A stretch of 41,865 nucleotides of DNA from CAYWKS01 sp964458935 (GTDB lineage: Bacteria; Planctomycetota; Phycisphaerae; Phycisphaerales; Zrk34). The stretch spans positions 1 to 41,865 of the forward strand of contig CAYWKS010000027.1 of assembly GCA_964458935.1 (NCBI GenBank). The letters run 5' to 3'. Position 1 is the first letter of the stretch, and every line of letters starts with the position of its first letter. The notes beneath the pieces are model-generated. The model did not search any database. It had not been told where the DNA came from and was given only the letters and a program-made list of their open reading frames with translations. The translations under genes were made by a program, and so were the position numbers. Shown piece after piece: positions 16,600-23,285 of the stretch.

Positions 16600-16859
16600 T
16601 GCTGGCCGGTCGACTCGACGGTTCGGTCGACGGTCGGCCCATCACGCTCACCACCGAAGGAGCGACCGCCACGCTGGCGTTGGACAGCCTTTCGTCGGCG
16701 TGGCGAGCCCGGCGGAGCCTCGCGGCCGTCGGCCCGCTGCTGCGCCGAGCGCATGAGTTGTTCGGCATCCAGACCCGGGCACGTGTGCCGGGCCTCGGGA
16801 CGATCCACGTCGCGCCACGCCGCGGGCTGCTTGGCCGGTTGATGGCCCGGGGCTTCTGA
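16599..16859 (+). CDS. Small protein of unknown function (second of an overlapping pair)
   Basis: An 86-residue basic protein (begins MLAGRLDGSVDG, ends GLLGRLMARGF) that I do not recognise. It has no membrane segment. The start ATG overlaps the preceding stop codon (TGATG), the usual sign of translational coupling. It contains GRPITLTTEGATATLAL, probably beta strands, then an Arg-rich helix (SSAWRARRSLAAVGPLLRRAHELFG). Possible roles include nucleic-acid or anionic-surface binding, but this is only inferred from charge. It ends 7 nt from the convergent deacetylase gene. Confidence 0.55.
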   Translation: MLAGRLDGSVDGRPITLTTEGATATLALDSLSSAWRARRSLAAVGPLLRRAHELFGIQTRARVPGLGTIHVAPRRGLLGRLMARGF

Positions 16860-16866
16860 ACGCCGC

Positions 16867-17784
16867 TCAGCTCAGGTGTCGGCGATAGACATCCGCCGCG
16901 GTGATGTGCAGGATGGCGTGGCGTTCGGCGAGCAGGCGTCGATCGACGTGGTACCCGCCGCCGATGACGCACGCCGCCGGCACCCCGCGCCGGGCGCACG
17001 CTTCTAGCACGAAGCGATCGCGCTCGGCCAGTCCGGCGTCGGTGAGCGCGAGGTGTCCGAGCGCGTCGTCGGCGTGCGGATCGACGCCCGCGTCGTAGAG
17101 CACCACGTCGGGATGCACCTCCGACAGCAGCGGTTCGAGCTGGCTTTGCAACACGCCCAGGTACGCCGCATCGGTCATGTGGGGCTCGAGCGGGACATCG
17201 CGATCGCTTCGCTGCTTGCGGAGCGGGAAATTGCTGCGGCAGTGCATTGAGAACGTGAACGCTTCGGGCCGATCGGCGAGCAGCGCGGCCGTGCCGTCGC
17301 CCTGGTGCACGTCGAGGTCGACGACCAGGACTTGCCGCACCAGTCCGCGGTCGAGCACGTCGGCGGCGGCGCACGCCAGGTCGTTGAAGATGCAGTAGCC
17401 GGCGCCGAAATCGGCGAAGGCGTGATGCGTCCCGCCGGCGGTGTTGCACGCCAGGCCGTGCTCCAGCGCCAGCTCGACCGTGCGGAGGGTGCCGGCCACG
17501 GCGATGCGCGAGCGACGGACGAGCTGCGACGACCACGGCAGGCCGATCCGCCGCATCGCCCGCGCCTCCAGCGTCCCCGCGCAGAACGCGCGGACATAGT
17601 CGGCCGTATGCATGCGATACAGCAGGGCGTCGGTCGGCTCGGGCGGCGCGTGGAACTGCGACGGGGCGGCGTGGCCCGCCTCCACCAGGTGCCGCCGCAA
17701 CAGCGCGAACTTCGACATCGGGAACCGATGGCCCGGGGGCAGGGCCACGTCATAGCCGGGATGATGAACCAGGGGCAGCGCCAC
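16867..17784 (-). CDS. Histone deacetylase-fold enzyme (AcuC/class II-like)
   Basis: A 305-residue zinc-dependent deacetylase-fold enzyme. Seen: HHPGYDVALPPGHRFPMSKF at the N-terminus, the catalytic His pair in GGTHHAF, the zinc ligands in DLDVHQGDGT (Asp and His) and YDAGVDPHADD (Asp), and the C-terminal IGGGYH. Bacterial relatives act on acetyl-lysine (AcuC on acetyl-CoA synthetase), acetylpolyamines or other acyl amides; the substrate here is unknown. The GTG at 17784 is the only start that keeps the conserved N-terminal HHPGYD strand without a long Arg-rich extension; TACCAT lies 5 nt upstream. The next ATG would delete the motif. It diverges from the FtsQ-like gene. Confidence 0.85.
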   Translation of the reverse strand: MALPLVHHPGYDVALPPGHRFPMSKFALLRRHLVEAGHAAPSQFHAPPEPTDALLYRMHTADYVRAFCAGTLEARAMRRIGLPWSSQLVRRSRIAVAGTLRTVELALEHGLACNTAGGTHHAFADFGAGYCIFNDLACAAADVLDRGLVRQVLVVDLDVHQGDGTAALLADRPEAFTFSMHCRSNFPLRKQRSDRDVPLEPHMTDAAYLGVLQSQLEPLLSEVHPDVVLYDAGVDPHADDALGHLALTDAGLAERDRFVLEACARRGVPAACVIGGGYHVDRRLLAERHAILHITAADVYRRHLS

Positions 17785-17921
17785 ACGGTATGGTAACCCG
17801 TCGGCGACGGGTGGGCGGCGGTGATAGCGACCAGACGGCGTGGCACGGCCAATTGTGCCGCTGCGGGGCCCTGACCGCCGATAGTGCAGAATTGGAAGCG
17901 TGATTTGTCGTGAGGCGAACG

Positions 17922-18878
17922 ATGGGATGGTTTCTGCCATCGGGCAAGAAGAGCAAGAAGCGAGGCCAGGGCAAGCCCAGCCGCAAGTGGGCGCAGAACG
18001 CCACGCGAGCGGCGGCGGGCCCTGCGAGCCGCTGGCGGTGGGCCCGCCGCGCGGCCGCGGTCGTCGCGGTGGCCGGCCTGGGCGTCGGGGCCTGGCTGGG
18101 CTATGCGCCGTTGCGGGACCATGTCGCCGCGCGAGCCGCGCATGCGACCGCCGGCGACCTGCGCGTGCGACTGAACAACGTTCCGCCGTGGATGCGTCCC
18201 GAACAGGTGCAGCGGATCGTCGATGAGGTGGCTTACCGGGCGGGGCCCGACCCGCTCGATCGGGCGGCGCTGGCCGACGCCGTGGCCTACCTCGAGCGCG
18301 AGGCGTGGGTGCGTGCGGTGAACAGCGTCCAGCGGCATGACCGCGGGGTGATCGATGTGCACGCGACCTGGCGGCACCCGGCGGCGCTCATCGGCGCTCG
18401 CGACGGGTTTCACCTCATCGACCCGGATGGGGTGCGGCTGCCGGGTGTGTACGGCTACGACCAGCTCGAAGCGCTGGGGCTGACGGCGATCACCGGCGTG
18501 GCCGCCGCCCCGCCGGCCCAGGGCGCGACCTGGCCCGGCAACGACGTGCAGGCGGGCCTGGCGCTGGCGAAGCTGCTGGCGGGTCGGCCCTTCGCCGACC
18601 AGGTCCGCGCGGTTGACGTGAGCAACTACGCCGGCCGGGCCGACGACGCCTATCCCCACATCTCGCTGATCACCCGGGACGGCATGGTCCGCTGGGGCCG
18701 CGCGCCCGGTGAGGCGGGCATCTACGAACCCGATGCCCCCCGCAAGCTCGCCATGATCCAGCGCGTCGCCGAACGGTACGGCGGGCGGATCGACGCCAAC
18801 GGCCAGACCGTCGATGTCTACCTCGACACGCCGCTGATTCATCCCACCCGCCGGGCACGTTACACTTCGTCACCATGA
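17922..18878 (+). CDS. FtsQ/DivIB-like membrane-anchored protein
   Basis: A 318-residue bitopic protein: a basic cytoplasmic N-terminus (GKKSKKRGQGKPSRKW), one membrane helix at about residues 44-62 (AAAVVAVAGLGVGAWLGYA), then an extracytoplasmic region with VAYLEREAWVRAVNSVQRHDRGVIDVHATWRHPAALI and FHLIDPDGVRLPG, which matches the POTRA-FtsQ pattern. FtsQ scaffolds the divisome. The gene is not in a division and cell wall cluster, so the assignment is by domain style only. The ATG at 17922 has GAGG 6 nt upstream; an in-frame GTG at 17910 is the alternative. Its stop overlaps an ATG (ATGA) that opens a short frame leading to the next gene. Confidence 0.6.
   Translation: MGWFLPSGKKSKKRGQGKPSRKWAQNATRAAAGPASRWRWARRAAAVVAVAGLGVGAWLGYAPLRDHVAARAAHATAGDLRVRLNNVPPWMRPEQVQRIVDEVAYRAGPDPLDRAALADAVAYLEREAWVRAVNSVQRHDRGVIDVHATWRHPAALIGARDGFHLIDPDGVRLPGVYGYDQLEALGLTAITGVAAAPPAQGATWPGNDVQAGLALAKLLAGRPFADQVRAVDVSNYAGRADDAYPHISLITRDGMVRWGRAPGEAGIYEPDAPRKLAMIQRVAERYGGRIDANGQTVDVYLDTPLIHPTRRARYTSSP
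18861..18866 (+). promoter_or_regulatory. -10-like TACACT inside the end of the FtsQ-like gene
   Basis: TACACT lies 8 nt before the ATG at 18875 and could start a short transcript for the downstream membrane-protein gene without a separate leader. Confidence 0.3.
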
Positions 18879-18934
18879 CGGCCGCCGCGGCCGGTCGGCG
18901 TCCCTGGCCCCTCGCATCGAATCGAGCAGCATGA
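18875..18934 (+). CDS. Possible 19-codon leader reading frame
   Basis: A short frame starts in an ATGA overlap with the FtsQ-like stop and ends in an ATGA overlap with the ATG of the membrane-protein gene at 18931. It encodes MTAAAAGRRPWPLASNRAA. It exactly bridges the 52-nt gap and could couple translation of the two genes. It has no SD and could be chance in GC-rich DNA. Confidence 0.2.
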   Translation: MTAAAAGRRPWPLASNRAA

Positions 18935-19593
18935 ACAGCCGGCATGCCCTACGCGCCTCGACCCGACCGGTCCTGCTGGGCTGGAGCCTGTGGCTGCTGG
19001 GCTCGTGGTCGGTCAACCTCGCGATCGAGAGCGGGGCGCTGGCGCCGACGGTGCGGTGGACGCTGCAATCGGCGCTGGCGGGCGCGATGGCGATCTGGCC
19101 GGCGTTTCGGCTGAGCCAGCCGCGCCCGCCTTACCCGACGGCGACCCTGCTGCTGGATTGGGCGAGCATCGTGCTGGTCTTCCAGGCGATGCCGCTGGCG
19201 CTGCACCTTCAAACACGAGACCTGCCGCCGGCCGTCGGCTGGGCATCGACCAACCTGGTGGTGATCGACGCGGTGTTCATCGTGGCGGCGTTGGCCGTTG
19301 CGGTATTCATCGAGTTCGGCTGGCGCGGGGGCGTGGCCCGGCGCGTCGCCGCGCAGGCCGCGGCGCTGGCCGCCTGGCTCGGACTGAGCGCCGGGGGGAC
19401 GGGCGACTCGGCCGTGCAGATCGCGCTGGCCCCGGTTCAGGCGATGTGGTTGCTCAGCGAGCCGCGCCCGTTCGCCGGGGCGGACGCGGCGGCGATGACA
19501 TGGGCACTGGCCGCCGCCGCCGCCGTGCTGTCCGTCACCTGGATCGGGCTGGCCCTGTCAGACCGAACGCGGCGACGCGGCGACGTCATCTGA
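18931..19593 (+). CDS. Integral membrane protein of unknown function
   Basis: A 220-residue protein with about six hydrophobic segments (for example PVLLGWSLWLLGSWSVNLAI, LLLDWASIVLVFQAMPLAL, LVVIDAVFIVAALAVAVFI, AAALAAWLGLSAG, AMTWALAAAAAVLSVTWIGLAL). I do not recognise the family and see no catalytic motif. It follows the FtsQ-like gene and may form a unit with it, joined by a bridging 19-codon frame. The last 36 nt overlap the end of the convergent DCC-family gene. Confidence 0.7.
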   Translation: MNSRHALRASTRPVLLGWSLWLLGSWSVNLAIESGALAPTVRWTLQSALAGAMAIWPAFRLSQPRPPYPTATLLLDWASIVLVFQAMPLALHLQTRDLPPAVGWASTNLVVIDAVFIVAALAVAVFIEFGWRGGVARRVAAQAAALAAWLGLSAGGTGDSAVQIALAPVQAMWLLSEPRPFAGADAAAMTWALAAAAAVLSVTWIGLALSDRTRRRGDVI

Positions 19594-19986
19594 GGCCCGG
19601 TCGACCCCGCACGCATCGTCGCACGGGCGGTGTCGCGACAACCGCGGCCGGACCCGCGCGAACACGCGATAGCCCAGGTCGGCGATCGGCTTGAACACCG
19701 GCCAACCCGTCCACGCAATCAGCCAGCCCAGGCCCAGCGCGCGGTACACGCGGCGGAAGACCGCCATGCCCTCGATCACCTCGCCTTGGGGTGTCAGGGC
19801 GTGGATGCGTTCGCGCACCTGCCGGGCGGTCAGGCCGTACCGCGACGGGTCAAAGTCCGGTGCGGTGATATCGAGAAACCCGAGTGGGATGTTGCGACGC
19901 GCGGCGCGCCGCCGCAGCAACCGGACCTCGCGGGAGCAGATCGGGCACATGCCGTCGTACAGCATGGTGAAGGGCGTTTCTGACAT
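19558..19986 (-). CDS. DCC family thiol-disulfide oxidoreductase-like protein (DUF393)
   Basis: A 142-residue protein of the DUF393/DCC family, defined by an N-terminal D-x-x-C-x-x-C motif, here Asp11, Cys14 and Cys17 in YDGMCPICSRE. The family is predicted to have a thioredoxin-like fold and redox activity. Other matches: LLRRRAARRNIPLGFLDI, GLTARQVRERIHALTPQGEVIEG and AVFRRVYRALG. The start is supported by TAGCAT 5 nt upstream of the ATG, with no SD. The 3' end overlaps the membrane-protein gene on the plus strand by 36 nt. The last 30 residues are variable and may reflect the overlap. Confidence 0.85.
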   Translation of the reverse strand: MSETPFTMLYDGMCPICSREVRLLRRRAARRNIPLGFLDITAPDFDPSRYGLTARQVRERIHALTPQGEVIEGMAVFRRVYRALGLGWLIAWTGWPVFKPIADLGYRVFARVRPRLSRHRPCDDACGVDRASDDVAASPRSV

Positions 19987-19991
19987 ACGGC

Positions 19992-19997
19992 ATGCTA
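19992..19997 (-). promoter_or_regulatory. -10 box TAGCAT, leaderless start
   Basis: On the minus strand TAGCAT ends 5 nt before the ATG at 19986 of the DCC-family gene. No SD is present between them. Confidence 0.4.
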
Positions 19998-20042
19998 GCC
20001 GGGCCGATGCAGACGTATTTGCCCCGTGCCCGAGTTTGCGCT

Positions 20043-20048
20043 AATAAT
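20043..20048 (+). promoter_or_regulatory. -10 box AATAAT, leaderless start of greA
   Basis: AATAAT (within TAATAATT) ends 7 nt before the greA ATG at 20056. No SD is present. The spacing equals that at 5006 and 26815. Confidence 0.45.
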
Positions 20049-20055
20049 TGCGATC

Positions 20056-20532
20056 ATGGACTTCATCACACCCGAAGACAAAGTGCAATTGGAAGAGCGA
20101 CTGGCTGAATGCGAGGCGAAGCGGCCGCAGATCGTCACCCGCATCGCCGAGGCCCGGGCGTTGGGCGACCTGAAGGAGAACGCCGAGTACCACGCCGCCC
20201 GCGAGGAGCAGGGCCTCAACGAGGCCGAGATCCGCCGCATCACCGAGCGCCTCAAGACCGCCAAGGTCGTCACCGACCAGGAGGTGCCGGAGGATATGGT
20301 CTTCCTCGGCGCGACGGTCAAGCTCATCGAGCTCGACGACGACGGCGATGAGGGCGACGAAGACCTTTACAAGCTGGTCGGCGAGTCGAGCGGGTCGTTC
20401 GACCTGGACGTGATCGAGGTGACCGCAAGCAGCCCGATGGGCGAGGCGATCATGAAGGCCCGCGTCGGCGAGACGGTCAAGGTCGACCTGCCGCGCGGCG
20501 TCAAGCGCTTCAAGGTCGCGGAGATCGTGTAA
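20056..20532 (+). CDS. greA: Transcription elongation factor GreA
   Basis: A 158-residue GreA/GreB protein, the standard length. It rescues backtracked RNA polymerase by stimulating transcript cleavage. Seen: the N-terminal coiled coil with its acidic tip (ARALGDLKENAEYHAAREEQ, acidic Asp and Glu at the DLKENAEY turn) and the C-terminal globular domain (FLGATVKLIELDDDG, YKLVGESSGSFD, SPMGEAIMKARVGETVKVDLP). The ATG at 20056 is chosen because it gives the usual MDFITPEDK-type N-terminus and because a -10 box sits 7 nt upstream. A GTG ten codons earlier would place that box inside the gene. Confidence 0.96.
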   Translation: MDFITPEDKVQLEERLAECEAKRPQIVTRIAEARALGDLKENAEYHAAREEQGLNEAEIRRITERLKTAKVVTDQEVPEDMVFLGATVKLIELDDDGDEGDEDLYKLVGESSGSFDLDVIEVTASSPMGEAIMKARVGETVKVDLPRGVKRFKVAEIV

Positions 20533-20566
20533 CCGGGCCATCCACTCCCACGAAAAGCCCACGACC

Positions 20567-20588
20567 GCCCGCGAACGACCCGCGGGTC
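20567..20588. repeat. GC hairpin between convergent greA and EF-G2 genes
   Basis: CCCGCG (20568-20573) pairs with CGCGGG (20581-20586), and the 3' half is itself part of a perfect 12-bp palindrome, GACCCGCGGGTC (20577-20588). There is no T-tract. It may work as a two-sided 3' end structure for the convergent genes. Confidence 0.3.
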
Positions 20589-20619
20589 CTGGCGGCCTGG
20601 ACGCGCGGTGGCCGCGGCC

Positions 20620-22671
20620 CTACTCTTCCTCTTCCTTCGGCTTGTACTGGGCGACGATCTGCTGCTGGACGTTGGGGGGGGTCGGCTCGTAGTGGCTGAA
20701 TTCCATGCTGAAGCTGCCCATGCCGCCGGTCACGCTCTTGAGCTGTGACTGGTAGCTGCCGAGCTCGGCGAGGGGGGCCTGGGCGGCGATCACGCACATG
20801 CCGCCGGGGATCGACTGCTGGCCCTGGATGCGGCCGCGCTTGCCCGACAGGTCGCCGGCGATGTCGCCCATATTGTGCTCGGGCACGGTGATCTCGAGGT
20901 GGACGATCGGCTCCAGGACGACGGGCCGGGCGTTCTGCACCGCGTCGATGAACGCCCGCTTGCCCGCGGTCACGAACGCCACCTCCTTCGAGTCGACCGG
21001 GTGGTGCTTGCCGTCGTACACGCTGACGTGCACGTCCTGGAGCGGGTACCCGGCGATCGCGCCCTGGTCGAGCACCTGGCGGACGCCCTTCTCGATCGCG
21101 GGGATGAACGGCCCGGGGATCGCCCCGCCGAAGATGTCGTTGGAGAACTCGAAACCCGCGCCGCGCTCCATCGGCTCGACCCGCAGGTACACCTCGCCGA
21201 ACTGACCCGCGCCGCCGGTCTGCTTCTTGTGGCGGTGGTGGCCCTCGGCCTTGACGGTGATCGTCTCGCGATAGGCGATCTTCGGCGGGTGGGTATCCAC
21301 GTCCACCCCGTAACGCTCTTTCATCTTCTCCAGGCAGATGCGCAGGTGCAGCTCGCCCAGCCCCCGGATCACCGTCTCGTGCGTCGTCGCGTCCCGCTCG
21401 ACCTGGAAGCACGGGTCTTCGGCATCCACCGCCGCCAGCGCCTTGGCGATCTTCTGCTCGTCGCCACGGCTCTTGGCCTCGATCGCCAGGCCCTGCATCG
21501 GCTTGGGGAAGTCGAGCGGCTTGAGGTGGATGTGGTCCTCGTCGTGCGAGTCGTGCAGCACCGCGTCGAAGTCCATCTCCTCGACCTTCGCCACCGCGCA
21601 GATGTCCCCGGGGATGCCCGCGTCGACCTCCACGTGCTCCTTGCCCTGGAGCTTGAAGAGGTGGCCGACCTTGAACGGCTTGCGGGCGTCGCCGATGAAC
21701 AACTGGCTGTCCTTCGTGATCGTGCCCTGGTGGATGCGGAACACGCCCAGCCGACCCACGAACGGGTCGATCGTCACCTTGAACACGTGGGCGATGACGT
21801 GCTGATCGGGGTCGGCCTCGGCGTGGAACTCCTGGGCGTCGGCGTCGCCGGGCTCGCCCTTGATAAACGGACGCGGGTTGCCCTCCAGCGGGCTGGGCGC
21901 CAGCTTCACGATCAGTTCCAGCAGCTCGCTCACCCCCACGTCGTTCTTCGCGGATGTGAAGCAGATCGGCACGAGGTGGCCCTCACGCAGCGCCTTCTCG
22001 AAGACGTTGTGGATCTGCTCCTCCGTCAGCTCGCCGCCTTCGAGGTAGGTCATCGCGACCTGCTCGTCGACCTCGACGACCTGGTCGAGGATGGCGGTGT
22101 GCGCCGAGGCGACGTCGGAGAAGTCGGCCTCGCCGTCGGCCCGGGTGAACACGTCGATGACGCTCGCGCCCCCGCCCGCGGGCAGGTTGATGGGCAGGCA
22201 CTCGGACCCGAACGTCTCGCGGACCTGCTCGACGAGACCCGGCAGATCGATGTTCTCCGCGTCGATGCGGTTGATGATGATCAGGCGGGGCAGTTGGCGA
22301 TCGGCGGCGCGGTCCATCATGCGGCGGGTCATCATCTCGATGCCCTGCTGGGCGTTGATCACCACCGCCGCGGTCTCCACCGCCGGCAGCGCCGACAGGG
22401 CGCGGCCCATGAAATCCGGGTACCCCGGCGTGTCGATCAGGTTGATGTGCCGGCCCTGGTAGTCGCAGTGGACGACCGCCGAGCTGAGCGAGTGGCCGTG
22501 GTGTTTCTCCTCGGCCTCGAAGTCGCAGACGGTGTTCTGCTTCTCGACCTCGCCGACGTGACCGATGGTGCCCGCGGCGTGGAGCAGGTGCTCGACCAGG
22601 GTCGTCTTGCCCGCTCCGCCGTGCCCGAGCAAGGCGAGGTTGCGGATGTCGGCGGTGGTGTATGCGGCCAT
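20620..22671 (-). CDS. fusA2: Elongation factor G-like GTPase, type 2
   Basis: A 683-residue five-domain translational GTPase. Seen: P-loop GHGGAGKTTL (residues 16-25), switch II DTPGYPDF (80-87), NRID and SAKND base-recognition motifs, domain III GLGELHL and domain IV KKQTGGAGQFGEVYLRVEP. The P-loop with GHGG rather than GHIDAGKTT, and Tyr84 in place of the catalytic His of DTPGH, are typical of the EF-G2 group, such as the second EF-G of Thermus. Such proteins bind ribosomes, but their role is less clear than that of EF-G. A canonical EF-G is presumably elsewhere. The start is set by AGGAGGT 7 nt upstream. Upstream lies a promoter with TATACT. Confidence 0.9.
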   Translation of the reverse strand: MAAYTTADIRNLALLGHGGAGKTTLVEHLLHAAGTIGHVGEVEKQNTVCDFEAEEKHHGHSLSSAVVHCDYQGRHINLIDTPGYPDFMGRALSALPAVETAAVVINAQQGIEMMTRRMMDRAADRQLPRLIIINRIDAENIDLPGLVEQVRETFGSECLPINLPAGGGASVIDVFTRADGEADFSDVASAHTAILDQVVEVDEQVAMTYLEGGELTEEQIHNVFEKALREGHLVPICFTSAKNDVGVSELLELIVKLAPSPLEGNPRPFIKGEPGDADAQEFHAEADPDQHVIAHVFKVTIDPFVGRLGVFRIHQGTITKDSQLFIGDARKPFKVGHLFKLQGKEHVEVDAGIPGDICAVAKVEEMDFDAVLHDSHDEDHIHLKPLDFPKPMQGLAIEAKSRGDEQKIAKALAAVDAEDPCFQVERDATTHETVIRGLGELHLRICLEKMKERYGVDVDTHPPKIAYRETITVKAEGHHRHKKQTGGAGQFGEVYLRVEPMERGAGFEFSNDIFGGAIPGPFIPAIEKGVRQVLDQGAIAGYPLQDVHVSVYDGKHHPVDSKEVAFVTAGKRAFIDAVQNARPVVLEPIVHLEITVPEHNMGDIAGDLSGKRGRIQGQQSIPGGMCVIAAQAPLAELGSYQSQLKSVTGGMGSFSMEFSHYEPTPPNVQQQIVAQYKPKEEEE

Positions 22672-22735
22672 GATGTGGACCTCCTGCAATGCCCGAACTG
22701 CGTGCGCCACCGGGCGAAATGTGTGGGGAGGGGCC

Positions 22736-22765
22736 AGTATATAAACACACGCGAAATGGACGCAA
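22736..22765 (-). promoter_or_regulatory. Promoter of the EF-G2 gene
   Basis: On the minus strand TTGCGT (22765-22760) is separated by 18 nt from TATACT (22741-22736, 5/6 to TATAAT). The start would be near 22730, giving a leader of about 58 nt that ends in the AGGAGGT ribosome site. Confidence 0.5.
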
Positions 22766-22786
22766 CCGTGCGCGAGCGCGGGGTGA

Positions 22787-23155
22787 TCAGCCCGGCTCGG
22801 CCGGCCCGGCCCCCTCGGGCTGCGCCTCGCTGGTGAGCGTCTGCACCGCGCGCCGCACGAGGTCGGTGTAGTCCATCTGGGCCTTCTGGAAGCGGCTGAC
22901 GTGGATGTTGCTCGCCAGCGCCGCCTGGTACGCCTGAAGCTTCTTCTTGTCGTCGACCTCGATGGGCTGGCCCTGCTGCTGCTTCTGCGCGAGTTGCGTG
23001 ACGTGGCCGTTGAACTCGTTGAGCAGCCGCTCGGCGTCGGTGTCCTGTTGCAGCGCCTCGCTCGCGGCGGCGTACGCGCTCGTCGCCGGGTGCTCGGCGA
23101 TCAACCGCCCCAACTCCTTCGCCTTCGCCTCGATCTGCGGGTCGGTCGTCGCCAT
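22787..23155 (-). CDS. YlbF/YmcA family protein
   Basis: A 122-residue helical protein of the Com_YlbF (DUF964) family. It begins ATTDPQIEAKAKELGRLIAEHPATSAYAAA and has the family pattern of two long helices (LLNEFNGHVTQLAQKQQQGQ, KKLQAYQAALASNIHVSRFQKAQMDYTDLV). In Firmicutes, YlbF, YmcA and YaaT form a complex that acts with RNase Y in mRNA decay. The role in planctomycetes is unknown. The start has AGGAG 6 nt upstream. It lies just upstream of the EF-G2 gene on the same strand (115-nt gap with its own promoter) and opposite rnr, another RNA-decay gene. Confidence 0.75.
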   Translation of the reverse strand: MATTDPQIEAKAKELGRLIAEHPATSAYAAASEALQQDTDAERLLNEFNGHVTQLAQKQQQGQPIEVDDKKKLQAYQAALASNIHVSRFQKAQMDYTDLVRRAVQTLTSEAQPEGAGPAEPG

Positions 23156-23232
23156 GACAGGCTCCTGGTGTGGGGGGCAGTGTACCGTCGGGCGGCCCGG
23201 GTGCCCAACCGCCCCGCGCCGCGCCGGTCCCG

Positions 23233-23238
23233 TATAAT
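23233..23238 (+). promoter_or_regulatory. -10 box TATAAT of rnr
   Basis: A perfect TATAAT lies about 47 nt upstream of the rnr ATG at 23286. AGGA at 23277-23280 is the ribosome site, 5 nt before the ATG. No good -35 box is visible. Confidence 0.5.
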
Positions 23239-23285
23239 CGGGCCACGGGCTTCGCCGGCAACGACCGACCTTCTATAGGACACTC

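Noticed and set aside
20026..20055. GTG start for greA ten codons upstream
   Set aside because: It would place a -10 box inside the gene and give an N-terminus unlike GreA; ATG at 20056 gives the standard length.
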